A stretch of 64,000 bases of DNA from Planctomicrobium sp051466335 (GTDB taxonomy: Bacteria; Planctomycetota; Planctomycetia; Planctomycetales; Planctomycetaceae). How positions within the stretch are numbered: the first letter of the stretch is position 1; each line of letters begins with the position of its first letter. The notes beneath the pieces were generated by a model. The model was not told the origin of the DNA. It saw only the letters and a program-made list of their open reading frames with translations, and made no database searches. The translations under genes and the position numbers were made by a program. The stretch lies in assembly GCF_051466335.1 (NCBI RefSeq), contig NZ_CP195793.1:3224001-3288000 (forward strand), written 5' to 3'. Below, piece by piece: positions 1 through 9,378 of this stretch.

Positions 1-18
1 ATCATGAACACAATCGGT

Positions 19-585
19 TCAGACATCGTCAAGCCGGTCAAGAAGATTAGAAAGTTCATCACCGACTGTCGGCACTGAATTTTCCGCACTCAAGGTTTCT
101 GATTGATTGGAAGTACCACTCCCTGAAACATTCGGTTCAGGGGCCTTTTTCAGTATAGAATCGCTTGGAACAGGACGAAAGCCCGCTCCCGAACGCTTTG
201 CAGGCGCCGCCGGTGGAACCTGAAGAAGAATCCGTTCTAATTCGTCGACACAAGCTGTGTAGGAAATCGCGGCTTGTTGAAAGTTGAGATGGGTCGACGC
301 CAAGGGGGCATTCACTGTGAATTCATTCGCAGCGAGCCGCAAACGACGAATTTTCTTCTTGAGCTGTCGGAAATACGCTTCCGGTTCATCAACTCTCGAC
401 TCCAGCGACCGAGTCACATCAAATACAGTTCGGGGAAGGGACAGCAATTCAGGAAAGTCCTCGACTTCCGTCGAATGCTTCACAAATGTTCTCACCATCC
501 ACGCATGACTGAAGAGGATCTGGCACCGCTGTACCAGAGATGAGAGATCGTGTTCAGCTAGAGGTTGCTCCGACTGTGACGCCAT
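19..585 (-). CDS. Hypothetical protein coupled to the DegT aminotransferase
   Basis: I do not recognise this 188-residue protein. The first 130 residues look helical and charged, with a basic patch KKKIRRLR near residue 77. The last 60 residues are low-complexity (Pro, Ser, Asn, Glu) and end in an acidic segment, LLDRLDDV. There is no signal peptide or membrane segment, so it is probably cytoplasmic. The ATG at 585 lies one base after the TGA of the upstream aminotransferase gene, and the Shine-Dalgarno GGAGGA sits inside the end of that gene, so translational coupling is likely. A role linked to the aminotransferase is inferred from position only. The stop lies 19 bases from the window edge and nothing can be said about what follows. 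Confidence 0.7.
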   Translation of the reverse strand: MASQSEQPLAEHDLSSLVQRCQILFSHAWMVRTFVKHSTEVEDFPELLSLPRTVFDVTRSLESRVDEPEAYFRQLKKKIRRLRLAANEFTVNAPLASTHLNFQQAAISYTACVDELERILLQVPPAAPAKRSGAGFRPVPSDSILKKAPEPNVSGSGTSNQSETLSAENSVPTVGDELSNLLDRLDDV

Positions 586-586
586 G

Positions 587-1828
587 TCAGTCCTCCTCCC
601 ACAACGCAGGAGTACTGCGATAGAGATTCAAAAGTTCTTTCAAGCTGCGCGAGTGCCGCTGGATATTCTGTATCGTCTCGACAAGTTTTCTGGCCGCTTC
701 CAGATCCCGCAAGAGAATCGGGTGATGGAGTACAAGCCCCATCTCATCGATTCTCGTCGCATTTTCCAGTTGACCGACCGGTCGAAACCGGCTTTTTGAG
801 TGGATGCAGTGCAGACCACGAAACACCGGGGCAATTGGTACTCCTTCCGCTCTCAAAGCAGCGACGAACGCTTCCCGTTTGAGTCCATTACACCGCTCAG
901 GGCGGTACATTAGGAAGAGCTTGTAGAAATCTGGCTCGTTGAAAGATTCCTCAAACGGAGATGCCACGAGTTCGACCGCATCCTCATCGCCCAAGTGTCG
1001 CCGCATGCCTTGAACGAAGTTGTTGCGGTCCTTTCGCTGTGAGTCGATCGACTCCAACTGTGGAGTGATCACAGATGCTTGAAGTTCTGACATTGGTGAG
1101 ACATCTGAGCCACGGATCTTCCAGCGACGAACACGTGCTGCGATGTCGTCACGATTGGAAAAAATCGCGCCAGACCGCCCTGCACTCAACAACTTGGAAC
1201 CACCGAAACTGACGACTCCCACGTCTCCCCAGGTCCCAGCACGACGCCCTTGCACAATCGCTCCAGGCATCTGACAGGCATCTTCGAGAATCTGAAATTG
1301 ACGTTGATCAGCGAGTTCACACAACCGCCGCATGTCGACCGTACCACCGTGCAAATGTGTCGCGATTACGACGCGAGTTTTCTCAGTCAACGCTGCCTCT
1401 ACTCGCGTGACATCGAGTTGCGCAGACTTTTCCGCGACATCAACGAGAACCGGAGTCGCTCCCAGCGCGAGGATGTTCAGAAAATTTCCTTTGAAGTCGG
1501 ACGCTGCGAGAATCACCTCGTCCCCTTCTTGCACATTCACCCCTCGAAGAGCCAGTTCAACAGCGGAAGTTCCACTGCTGCAGAGGAGAACGTGCTCGAC
1601 TCCAAGAAATTGTTTGAGGGAGCCGATCAGTCCGCTCGTAAATTCTCCTTCGTATCGATTCCAAAGCTGAAGATCGGCACACCGAACAAGCGCTTCGCGA
1701 CACGCGGGGCTGAAAGACATGGGGAAATCCGGACCTTCTGGAAACGCCTTACTCCCGCCGAAAACGGCGAGCCTCTCCAGTTCTTCTGAGTCGTCATCCT
1801 TACTGAAGTTGCGATCAGCTTGCATCAT
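587..1828 (-). CDS. DegT/DnrJ/EryC1/StrS-family PLP aminotransferase
   Basis: A 413-residue fold-type I aminotransferase of the sugar-aminotransferase family. These enzymes move an amino group onto a keto-sugar nucleotide, usually for surface polysaccharide or antibiotic sugars. Visible marks are the cofactor-phosphate motif CSSGTSAVELAL (about residue 84), the aspartate motif ILEDACQ (about 181) that contacts the pyridine nitrogen, and SFGGSKLLSAGRSG (about 208) with the Schiff-base lysine. The C-terminal half is complete. No signal peptide is present. The start could be either of two adjacent ATGs (1828 or 1825) and neither has a clear ribosome binding site. It is divergent from the CobW gene and is followed one base later by an unknown gene. 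No glycosyltransferase lies nearby, so the substrate cannot be inferred. Confidence 0.88.
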   Translation of the reverse strand: MMQADRNFSKDDDSEELERLAVFGGSKAFPEGPDFPMSFSPACREALVRCADLQLWNRYEGEFTSGLIGSLKQFLGVEHVLLCSSGTSAVELALRGVNVQEGDEVILAASDFKGNFLNILALGATPVLVDVAEKSAQLDVTRVEAALTEKTRVVIATHLHGGTVDMRRLCELADQRQFQILEDACQMPGAIVQGRRAGTWGDVGVVSFGGSKLLSAGRSGAIFSNRDDIAARVRRWKIRGSDVSPMSELQASVITPQLESIDSQRKDRNNFVQGMRRHLGDEDAVELVASPFEESFNEPDFYKLFLMYRPERCNGLKREAFVAALRAEGVPIAPVFRGLHCIHSKSRFRPVGQLENATRIDEMGLVLHHPILLRDLEAARKLVETIQNIQRHSRSLKELLNLYRSTPALWEED

Positions 1829-1910
1829 GTTCTGATTGTTCTGGCACTGAGTCTTCAGCTACGATATTGCTCTAACGAACGTCTGATTCAATCGAGAGTT
1901 TTGAGGAAAC

Positions 1911-3050
1911 ATGATGTCTGAACCAGTAAAAACGATCCGCTTCGTCATGATCGGAGGTTTTTTAGGCGCAGGCAAAACCACAACTCTCGCACGTCTGGCC
2001 CGACATTATACCAGTAAAGGGCTCAACGTCGGTATCGTGACCAATGATCAAGCTGCCGATCTGGTCGACACTCAATCGTTGCGTGCACAAGGCTTCTTGG
2101 TCGGAGAAGTTGCCGGGGCCTGTTTCTGCTGTCGCTTTGACAATCTTGTCCAGACAATGGAAGGCCTGACCGTCGAACAATCTCCGGACGTCATTCTTGC
2201 AGAACCGGTCGGGAGTTGCACGGACCTTGTCGCCACCGTCATACAACCGATGCGACAACTCCATCAGGCGTTCGTTTCAGTCGCTCCGTACGCGGTGCTC
2301 CTAAAGCCACATCAAGCCCGTAAACTGCTGCGAAAAGAAGGAGGAACAGGCTTCTCCCCCAAAGCGGCATACATTTTTGAGAAGCAACTCGAGGAAGCTG
2401 ATCTGATTCTCGTCAACCGGGCAGATGAACTGAAACCCGAAGAATTACAGGACCTGCTGCAACTTCTGGAGGAAAAACACCCTACAACCCGTCGCCTGGC
2501 GATCTCTGCCAAAACTGGCGCAGGCTTTCCAGAGCTCCTCGAATTTCTTGACCTCTCCGGGGATTTTGGCCGCCGCGTCTTGGACATCGACTACGATGTT
2601 TACGCTGAAGGAGAGGCTGAACTCGGCTGGCTCAACAGCTCCCTGCAAGTCAAATCCGATCAACCATTCGATCTCGACAGCCTGCTGACGACCACAGTTG
2701 AGCGCCTGCAAAAGCGATTTGCTGAACGAGGCTTTGAAGCGGCTCACCTCAAAGTCATCGGTCTCTGGGAGGGCTTTTTCGGAGTCGCCAACCTCATCAG
2801 CACCTCATTCGCAGCAGAGTTGTCACTGCCGTCCCGATGTCAGGCGACGACCGCCGACGTCGTGGTGAACTCCAGAGTGGCGTGCGATCCTGACGTTCTC
2901 CGAGATGACGTCGCTGAGGTGATCGCAGAAATCGCCGAAGAACGCGGCCTCACGATCAAGGAACGCCAGACGCAATCATTCCGGCCCGGGCGTCCTGTCC
3001 CAACGCACCGGTTGCAGCCATCGCCCCCAGATATTCCGCCGCAATCCTGA
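1911..3050 (+). CDS. CobW/COG0523-family GTP-binding metal-chaperone-like protein
   Basis: A 379-residue P-loop GTPase of the CobW/CbiX/UreG group (COG0523), whose members deliver metals, often zinc or cobalt, using GTP. The P-loop GGFLGAGKTT lies at residues 15-24. The family metal motif CxCC appears as ACFCCRF (about residue 71), switch-II-like sequence follows, and the guanine-specificity motif is NRAD in place of NKxD (about 168). The C-terminal part after residue 230 is less conserved and does not end in the His-rich stretch some relatives have. ATGs at 1911 and 1914 compete. The Shine-Dalgarno GAGGAAA at 1903-1909 is better spaced for the second. No cobalamin or urease gene is adjacent, so the target metal protein is unknown. 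Confidence 0.88.
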   Translation: MMSEPVKTIRFVMIGGFLGAGKTTTLARLARHYTSKGLNVGIVTNDQAADLVDTQSLRAQGFLVGEVAGACFCCRFDNLVQTMEGLTVEQSPDVILAEPVGSCTDLVATVIQPMRQLHQAFVSVAPYAVLLKPHQARKLLRKEGGTGFSPKAAYIFEKQLEEADLILVNRADELKPEELQDLLQLLEEKHPTTRRLAISAKTGAGFPELLEFLDLSGDFGRRVLDIDYDVYAEGEAELGWLNSSLQVKSDQPFDLDSLLTTTVERLQKRFAERGFEAAHLKVIGLWEGFFGVANLISTSFAAELSLPSRCQATTADVVVNSRVACDPDVLRDDVAEVIAEIAEERGLTIKERQTQSFRPGRPVPTHRLQPSPPDIPPQS

Positions 3051-3153
3051 GCTACGTCGGAAGGTGTAAAGGTGCAACGGACTCGATTCAAAACCAAGTC
3101 CGTGGCACCGCGATTTCTACAAGACGACCGCGAGAAGTTCCTGAGCGACGATC

Positions 3154-3260
3154 TAGAGCGCCTCTCACGAGAGTGTGGCGTTCCGGCGGCGATAACCGCA
3201 GCGTTTGAACGAGTTTTTGTAACCGTTCGCCGCCACACACCCCTGACACTGGGGCTAGTC
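3154..3260. repeat. Dispersed 107-bp repeat, copy A
   Basis: Aligns without gaps to 32238-32344 over 107 positions with about 16 mismatches by my count (roughly 85% identity). It begins TAGAGCGCCTCTCACGAGAG and ends GGGGCTAGTC. An imperfect inverted repeat is visible: GTGTGGCG near the left pairs with CGCCACAC near the right, giving a hairpin-like element. It lies between the convergent CobW and PSCyt1 genes, and its right end carries the CTA (3255-3257) that is the TAG stop of the minus-strand gene. Confidence 0.75.
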
Positions 3261-6032
3261 GACAACCATGAACTCATTGGTCATAAACAGGGCCTGAATC
3301 AAATCTTCCAGCGGATGCTTGGTGAGGAAAGTGCTTAACGAATCCAGTTCCTCAACCGTCGCTTCACGGGAATAGATTCGCTCGATCAGGATTCGAGATT
3401 GCTCTCGAAGATCGGAAGTCTGGTTGCGGACCAGATCTGCCAGTTTCTGCGACACGCTCATCGAGAACGACGAGTTCATCGCAAACAATGCCTGCTGCGG
3501 GACGACAGTCTGCGGTCGTCCAGGGCTGGACGTATCCGGAGCTGGATAGTCGAAGGTTCGCAACAATCCAGGAAGGTTATTGCGGTCGATCTTCGCGTAG
3601 AGCGTCCGCCGTGGTGAATCGGTCGCGTTCTCAATATCAAACGCTTGGCCGCCCAGTTTTCCATCGAAATGGCCGGAAACGAACAGCATCGAATCTCGCA
3701 TTGCTTCGAAGTTCAAACGCAGACGATTCTGACGCCACAACAGTTGATTTTCAGGATCGATGTTGCGTGCATCAGGGCGGTCTGCACTGCTTTGCAGATA
3801 GACGTTGGACAGCAAGATGCGACGATGCAGCGACTTGAGTGACCAATTGTCCTCATGCACAAACGACCATGCCAGATAGTCCAGAAGTTCCGGATTCAAT
3901 GGAGGTTCAGCCCGCGTTCCGAAATCACTTTGTGTCGCCACAATGGGAGTGCCAAAATGCCACGCCCAAACGCGATTCACAATCACACGTGCAGTTAATG
4001 GATTGTCTTCCGCGACAATTCGCTCAGCCAGTTCTGCCCGCCCGCTTCCATTTTGAAACGGAACCGATTCATGAGGTTCAAGAATTCGTGGAGCATGGCG
4101 ATCGACTTCATCACCGCGACGACCGGGGTTCCCACGAATATAAATGACAGGCTTCGTCGGTGTCGCATTATCCAGCATCACCATCGCACGTGGAGGCGAG
4201 TCTGGAGAAACAACGTCCCATTCAGCGACGGCAGCATTCAACGTTGCCAAGTGGTTTCTCTGGTCAGTCTCAAAGAGTGGTGACCCTTCCTGAACGGGCA
4301 GGTCAGTCAATGACGCTGGTCCGTAGATGACTTGCCGAATCAGTTCCAGATCCCCGTTGTCGAGGGCAGCGATTGGAGGATCTTGTTTCTGCCCCTCCTT
4401 CCAAGCGGTCACTGCACGCTCGAGAAGTCGGCCGTACGCACGTGCGACTTCCAGGCGGCTTTTCGGGGGATTCGCGCGGAATTCCTCTTTGATCAGAGAG
4501 GGAATTTCCGCTTGCTCGTCGATCTGGCTCCACACTGGATGATCTGCTTGCGCGATCTCCTCATCCGTGAGGGCCATCAGCTTCTGCCAGGCTAAAAAGA
4601 CAGGCTTATTTTCGTTCAGCTGACGCTGAATCACTTCCGCCCAACGGTTGATCAGTCGCTTTCTCGGCGCTCCATGCACGAGTCCCAGATCGGTTTCTTC
4701 CGGAATCAATTTCAATTGCACAGCAGCAGAAGGGACGTAGTCGACAAGCTGATCAATCGCGCGATTCAACAACTCGTGATGCTGTTGATGAACGTAATCG
4801 GTAATCGCTTGTTTTCGTTTATCCCGCTCCACCTGATACGCCTGAAATTGCGGTGTTGTTTCATCAACGCCTGATAATCGTGGCAGTGGCTCCGGTTCAT
4901 GGCTACTTTGAAAAACACCGAAGAGTGAATAGTAGTCCGCTGTCGGAATCGGATCGTATTTGTGGTCATGACAGCGAGCACACGCGACGGTCATTCCCAT
5001 CAGTCCACGCGTCACCACATCGATTCGGTCATCGATGATGTCTTCGATCCGGAAGAGAAAACGAGGCCCGACTGTCAGGAAACCCATCGCCGCCAATTTC
5101 GGGTCTCCTTCAGGGAGTCCCATTGTGTCCGCAGCAATTTGCAGCTTCACAAACTCGTTGTAAGGCATATCGCTGTTCAATGCGTTCACAACGAAATCGC
5201 GGTAGGTATATGCAAATGGGTAATTCTTATTCGAAGTGAATACATACCCTTTTGTGTCCGCGTAGCGAGCAAGGTCCAACCAATGGCGTCCCCAACGCTC
5301 GCCGTACATGGGGTCAGCGAGGAGCCGATCGACAAGCTTCTCGACTGCTTGCGGATCTTGATCGTTTTCGAATTCCCGAACCTCCTCGATCGTCGGAGGA
5401 ACCCCGTGCAGATTCTCCTTGAGTCGGCGAATCAAGACCTGGCGTGATGCCGGCTCACTGAAAGAAAGGCCAGCAGCGTCGAGTGGAACAGAAACAAACT
5501 TGTCGATTGTAGATGGATAAAGCTCCGGACGTGCTGGCGTCGGGACAGGTGGATTCTGAATGGGGAGGTAGGCCCAGTGCTGCTGGACCGCCTCTATGAA
5601 GTTGATCGTTCCATCGGCATTTTTGGGAATCCCCATCTTCAGCCCCCCCGCAGGGAGAGCCTCTTCCGGCCAATATGCCCCCGACTCAATCCACGTTTTC
5701 AGAATGGCTTGCTCTTCGTCGCTGAGCTTCCCGGCAGGTGGCATCTGCACATCGTTGTCATCGTACTTGATGACTTGCCAGAGCCGACTTTCATCGGGCT
5801 TGCCCGCCACCACCATGACGTTACCGCCAGAGGGCTCCAGGACCAAAGAGCGGTGATCCAGTCGGACCGAAGACTCCTGCTTCTTCTCCCCGTGACATTC
5901 GAAGCAGTGCTTGGCAAGCAGTGGTCGAACCTGAGATTCAAAGAAGACTTCAGAGTCATTTGCTAATGTGATGGCGCTGACCAACTGCAGCATAACGCAG
6001 ACGCCAGTGATGCGGATTGAAAATGAATTCAT
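3255..6032 (-). CDS. Planctomycete PSCyt1/DUF1549/DUF1553 cytochrome protein
   Basis: A large secreted protein of the type expanded in Planctomycetes. Order: a signal peptide, a cytochrome-c-like PSCyt1 domain with the heme motif CFECHG (CxxCH) followed by an EWPEE-like stretch, a DUF1549 domain (RWGRHWLDLARYAD is typical), a linker, and a DUF1553 domain ending near RVWAWHFG and NLPGLLRTFDYPAPD. About 925 residues is normal for the family. A second CxxCH-like motif, CARCHDHKYDP, lies mid-protein. I chose the ATG at 6032 because it opens a good signal peptide (MNSFSIRITGVCVMLQLVSA); a longer start at 6068 would hide it. These proteins are often linked to sulfatases or DUF1501 partners, but none is adjacent here. 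The exact redox role is unknown. Confidence 0.9.
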   Translation of the reverse strand: MNSFSIRITGVCVMLQLVSAITLANDSEVFFESQVRPLLAKHCFECHGEKKQESSVRLDHRSLVLEPSGGNVMVVAGKPDESRLWQVIKYDDNDVQMPPAGKLSDEEQAILKTWIESGAYWPEEALPAGGLKMGIPKNADGTINFIEAVQQHWAYLPIQNPPVPTPARPELYPSTIDKFVSVPLDAAGLSFSEPASRQVLIRRLKENLHGVPPTIEEVREFENDQDPQAVEKLVDRLLADPMYGERWGRHWLDLARYADTKGYVFTSNKNYPFAYTYRDFVVNALNSDMPYNEFVKLQIAADTMGLPEGDPKLAAMGFLTVGPRFLFRIEDIIDDRIDVVTRGLMGMTVACARCHDHKYDPIPTADYYSLFGVFQSSHEPEPLPRLSGVDETTPQFQAYQVERDKRKQAITDYVHQQHHELLNRAIDQLVDYVPSAAVQLKLIPEETDLGLVHGAPRKRLINRWAEVIQRQLNENKPVFLAWQKLMALTDEEIAQADHPVWSQIDEQAEIPSLIKEEFRANPPKSRLEVARAYGRLLERAVTAWKEGQKQDPPIAALDNGDLELIRQVIYGPASLTDLPVQEGSPLFETDQRNHLATLNAAVAEWDVVSPDSPPRAMVMLDNATPTKPVIYIRGNPGRRGDEVDRHAPRILEPHESVPFQNGSGRAELAERIVAEDNPLTARVIVNRVWAWHFGTPIVATQSDFGTRAEPPLNPELLDYLAWSFVHEDNWSLKSLHRRILLSNVYLQSSADRPDARNIDPENQLLWRQNRLRLNFEAMRDSMLFVSGHFDGKLGGQAFDIENATDSPRRTLYAKIDRNNLPGLLRTFDYPAPDTSSPGRPQTVVPQQALFAMNSSFSMSVSQKLADLVRNQTSDLREQSRILIERIYSREATVEELDSLSTFLTKHPLEDLIQALFMTNEFMVVD

Positions 6033-6237
6033 CTGTGGGCCAATCTCAAAGCGAGGCGGGAAGTTCATTGGCAGGAGCCCAGTTTCTCATTCGATACATG
6101 AAATCGTATGTCAATCTTGCTGAAAAATGGAGCCTTAAACGTAAAAAGAGCCTCAATCTGCGCCGGAAACCGATGACGTAGCGACAGTTCCGGGTATCCT
6201 TCAAGCTGCTGCTGCAGGGACACAACCGGAAAGCAAA

Positions 6238-7500
6238 ATGAACCCTCAACCCAATATCACCCCCCCGTATTCGTGGCCCTCACGGTTAAGTCCCCGGTTC
6301 GTCCAGCTGTACACCCCGTGGCGACTGGCAGAACTGCGACAGCAACAAATCAAATCAATCAACATTCAATATGCCGAGAACGTCGCGGGAGCCTTACAGG
6401 CGGGTTGCGGGGTACTCGTCGTTTCAAATCATTCCTACCACTACGATTCCTTCGTTTTGATTGAATCCGGCCGGAGCGCTGGATGGCTCCCCCAAATCAT
6501 GACCTCCTGGCAAGTCTTCATGATGTACCAGCCAATCGGTCGCTGGGTTTTACAGAAGCACGGGTGCTTCAGCATCCTCAGAGAAGGTGCAGATCCAATT
6601 GCTCTGCGGCAGTCGACATCCATTCTGCAGTCAGGGAACCATCCACTACTGATTTACCCTGAAGGAGACATCTATCACTCCAACGATCGGGTGATGCCAT
6701 TTCGGTCGGGAGCAGCCGCCATTGCGCTGATGGCTGCCCGAAAAAAGAAACGCCCGATTGTCATTGTCCCTTGTGCAACAAAATGCTTCTACACTACCGA
6801 CCCCACCAGGGAACTTTGTGATGTGATGAGTCGGCTCGAAGAGCGTATTCACTGGCGCCCGACTCCAGAATCGCCACTGTTGGACAGAATCTATCGGTTT
6901 GGAAGCGGATTTTTGGCTCTCAAAGAGGTGGAATATCTTGGAGCCCCGCGCAGCGGCACCGTACGCGACCGCATCCAGTTTCTCGCAAATTCCATTTTGC
7001 GAATGATCCGCACAAGGAATGGATTTCACCTCGAGGAGGGTTCTGTATTCGACTATATCCGCACAACGCGTGCACTTCTCGTTCGCAAAATGAACGATCA
7101 GACGGCCATCGAACAAGCAGCGAAGCGGGGTGCACACAGTCGCTTATCAACGTCGCTCTCTCCCGACTTCCAACAGGATTTCGATGATCTCTTTTTTGTC
7201 ACGCAACTCACCAGCTACCACGGGGACTACTCTTCAGCGAGTCCCACCGTCGAGAGGATGGCGGAGACCATCGACAAGTTTGAAGAAGACTTCTTCGAGC
7301 TTCCGGCTCCAACTCCACGAGGGATTCGATCGGCACAAGTGACGTTCGGGGCACCGATTGAGGTTTCCCTCGATTCAATGACCACTCAGACGCTGACAAT
7401 CAGACTCGAAACGGAAGTGCAGAATCTTCTGAATTCGATTCAAGATCCTTCATCAGCGTCCACCACCGAGCGACACCAGCACACCACAATCAACCTGTAA
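6238..7500 (+). CDS. PlsC-like glycerol-3-phosphate/lysophosphatidate acyltransferase family protein
   Basis: A 420-residue protein with the acyltransferase signature. Motif I HxxxxD is NHSYHYD (residues 64-70) and motif III is YPEGD (about 140), followed by an FRSGAAAIAL segment. This is the catalytic core of 1-acylglycerol-3-phosphate acyltransferases and their relatives. The C-terminal 200 residues exceed the usual PlsC length (about 240) and match nothing I know, so the substrate may not be lysophosphatidate. There is no signal peptide. A weak palindrome with a T-run follows at 7594-7613. It stands alone between the divergent PSCyt1 gene and the BBP7 gene. Confidence 0.82.
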   Translation: MNPQPNITPPYSWPSRLSPRFVQLYTPWRLAELRQQQIKSINIQYAENVAGALQAGCGVLVVSNHSYHYDSFVLIESGRSAGWLPQIMTSWQVFMMYQPIGRWVLQKHGCFSILREGADPIALRQSTSILQSGNHPLLIYPEGDIYHSNDRVMPFRSGAAAIALMAARKKKRPIVIVPCATKCFYTTDPTRELCDVMSRLEERIHWRPTPESPLLDRIYRFGSGFLALKEVEYLGAPRSGTVRDRIQFLANSILRMIRTRNGFHLEEGSVFDYIRTTRALLVRKMNDQTAIEQAAKRGAHSRLSTSLSPDFQQDFDDLFFVTQLTSYHGDYSSASPTVERMAETIDKFEEDFFELPAPTPRGIRSAQVTFGAPIEVSLDSMTTQTLTIRLETEVQNLLNSIQDPSSASTTERHQHTTINL

Positions 7501-7593
7501 CCTCTTGAGAATTCATCCTTTAAGGAAATCCACGACCAAAGAGATGCCGCTCACTGAAAATTCACATTGACAAATTTTCTCTCCTCAGAATTG

Positions 7594-7615
7594 TAGGAAT
7601 TCCTACTTTTTCTCC
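7594..7615 (+). terminator. Possible short intrinsic terminator
   Basis: The perfect palindrome GTAGGAATTCCTAC is followed at once by TTTTT. The stem would be only five to seven base pairs with little or no loop, so it is weak. It lies about 95 bases after the acyltransferase stop. Confidence 0.3.
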
Positions 7616-7771
7616 AGCTTGACTCACCTGCAAAGCCGATACAACAAGAACTGGGTCTCAGAGTCAGATCGCTTTACCGCGTCTTCGGCGTCTGAATTCA
7701 GGCTTGGTTGAAGAGATGTCGTTGGGGCAAATGTGTTGCCGACATCACAATGTCGGAGGGGAAGGGATTCC

Positions 7772-9184
7772 ATGAACGTCAGAGTTCCATTCAATTGGCT
7801 CATGGCCATCAGCCTGCTGTCAAGCAGTGTCGCCGTAGCCCAGGCCCCCAATGCCCAATACGACCAGGGACAGGGTGGCTACGGAACATCTCCCTATGCT
7901 GGCGAGCAGTACTACCCTGCCGCAGCGATGGAGCCACAATGGGAACAATATCCCGCTTCCGACCTCTACTCAGAACTCGTCCCATATGATCGCAGCGACA
8001 TCTCAGCTGACGATGCCCGCATGTTTCTGAATTTCCGCGAGATGCTTCGCGGTTCGTGGTTACGCCTCGAATATGTGCAGGGGGATTTCCTCAGCAATGG
8101 CGGCACAACCATGGGGGAAGGCTTTTTCACAACACTCCCAAACGGAAGCCTTTCCACTGAAACGGACGATTTCACCAACCCCGGCCTGTTGGTCTTCACT
8201 GACCTCACCGACCCACTGGAACCGGTGACCACAACAGCTTATGGTCAGTCTGTTAACACGAAAGGTGTCAAGTGGAGGAACGCACAGGCAATTCGATCCG
8301 GATTCGGTGTTCCAATCACAAAAAATGCCTGGCTCGAAGGAAACTTCCTCATCTTCACACAACAGTCGGAAGTCTTGAATGCTCCGACCCTCCCTGTTCC
8401 GGGCGGCCCTGTGTTCGGCGGTGAATTGGATGGCGAAATCTTTGCACCAGCCCCCAACGGCCAACATGGAACGATTGCCCCCACTTTTATTGTCCTGCCG
8501 ACGCTGCTCAATGGCCAGATCGCCGATTTTACTCGCGTTTATGACATGGGATTCTCCAGCTATTACGAATCGCGATACAAAGGGGGCAACATCGACCTTG
8601 CGTTCAACTGGATCACACCTGAGATTGGCTTCCGTGCTCAACCGATTCTCGGCTACAGACACGAGCAGTACGCTGAAGGATTGGGGCTCCAGTATGTCAG
8701 GAGTGATTTCGATGAACTCGACCCACAAGTGGCTCAGGTCTCAAAAATCCGGTCGGTCACTCGCAACCAGAGAGATCAAGTTGAATTCGGACTTCGTAAC
8801 GAACTCGCTATGAAGTACGTAACATTCGGAGTGCAGGAGAAGTTTGGTCTGGGTACGAACAACGTCAATGCGAACGTTGTCTCGAACCTGCAAACCATCG
8901 GCGACACCCCTGACGCTGACCTCCGAACCAGCCAAAGAAAGGTTGTCTTTGCACCGTCGTTCGACCTGGACGTCTACGCAAAAGTTCGCGTCAACGAGTG
9001 GATGAACCTCCGCGTGGGCTACAACCTGCTTCTGATGGGAAATCTGGGTGTTGCAGACAAGAGCATTTACTGGAACCAGACTGGAACCACTGACGCCCTC
9101 GTCAACGATATCCGCACCAATCTAAACTATGATCACCGAGCGATTTCTTCACTGACTCTGGGCGGCGAGATCGTTCTCCCCTAG
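7772..9184 (+). CDS. BBP7-family outer-membrane beta-barrel protein
   Basis: About 470 residues with a signal peptide (MNVRVPFNWLMAISLLSS, cleavage likely after AVAQA). The mature chain is rich in alternating aromatic and polar stretches, with motifs such as GFGVPITKNAWLEGNF, PEIGFRAQPILGYRHE and VNEWMNLRVGYNLLLMGN, and ends in SLTLGGEIVLP. This pattern fits the Planctomycetes-specific BBP7/DUF1551 barrel family. The ATG at 7772 is preferred over upstream in-frame codons because GAAGG and GGAGG lie just before it and the signal peptide begins there. Its role is not known; pore or structural functions are guesses. A clear terminator follows at 9213-9250. Confidence 0.8.
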   Translation: MNVRVPFNWLMAISLLSSSVAVAQAPNAQYDQGQGGYGTSPYAGEQYYPAAAMEPQWEQYPASDLYSELVPYDRSDISADDARMFLNFREMLRGSWLRLEYVQGDFLSNGGTTMGEGFFTTLPNGSLSTETDDFTNPGLLVFTDLTDPLEPVTTTAYGQSVNTKGVKWRNAQAIRSGFGVPITKNAWLEGNFLIFTQQSEVLNAPTLPVPGGPVFGGELDGEIFAPAPNGQHGTIAPTFIVLPTLLNGQIADFTRVYDMGFSSYYESRYKGGNIDLAFNWITPEIGFRAQPILGYRHEQYAEGLGLQYVRSDFDELDPQVAQVSKIRSVTRNQRDQVEFGLRNELAMKYVTFGVQEKFGLGTNNVNANVVSNLQTIGDTPDADLRTSQRKVVFAPSFDLDVYAKVRVNEWMNLRVGYNLLLMGNLGVADKSIYWNQTGTTDALVNDIRTNLNYDHRAISSLTLGGEIVLP

Positions 9185-9212
9185 ACGTCCAACAGACTTC
9201 GATCACAGTTCA

Positions 9213-9250
9213 ATCCCTCACCCGCAATGCTGCCGATGAGGGATTTTTTA
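9213..9250 (+). terminator. Intrinsic terminator after the BBP7 gene
   Basis: The eight-base stem ATCCCTCA / TGAGGGAT encloses a 16-base loop and is followed by a run of six Ts. It lies 29 bases after the barrel-protein stop. Confidence 0.85.
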
Positions 9251-9315
9251 TTGACTGACGACAAGACGACTCAGATGACATTGCTCTACAAGCGACTTGG
9301 GCTACAGGTAGCGCA

Positions 9316-9378
9316 ATACAGCGTCTGAACGAGTTTTTCCAGCATTCGGCGCGACGCTCATCTGAGACAGTCGCTAGT
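9316..9378. repeat. Dispersed repeat, copy C (5'-truncated)
   Basis: Partial relative of copies A and B. It shares CAGCGTCTGAACGAGTTTTT with copy A (one mismatch in that stretch) and the tail pattern CTGAGACAG...GCTAGT. The left third of the element is missing or unrecognisable. It again lies in a gap between convergent genes, and its terminal CTA (9374-9376) is the stop codon of the minus-strand zinc-ribbon gene. Confidence 0.6.

Noticed and set aside
3072..3338. Open plus-strand frame of 88 codons after the CobW gene
   Set aside because: It spans repeat copy A and runs into the PSCyt1 gene on the other strand. It has no ribosome site, and the coding look comes from the repeat.
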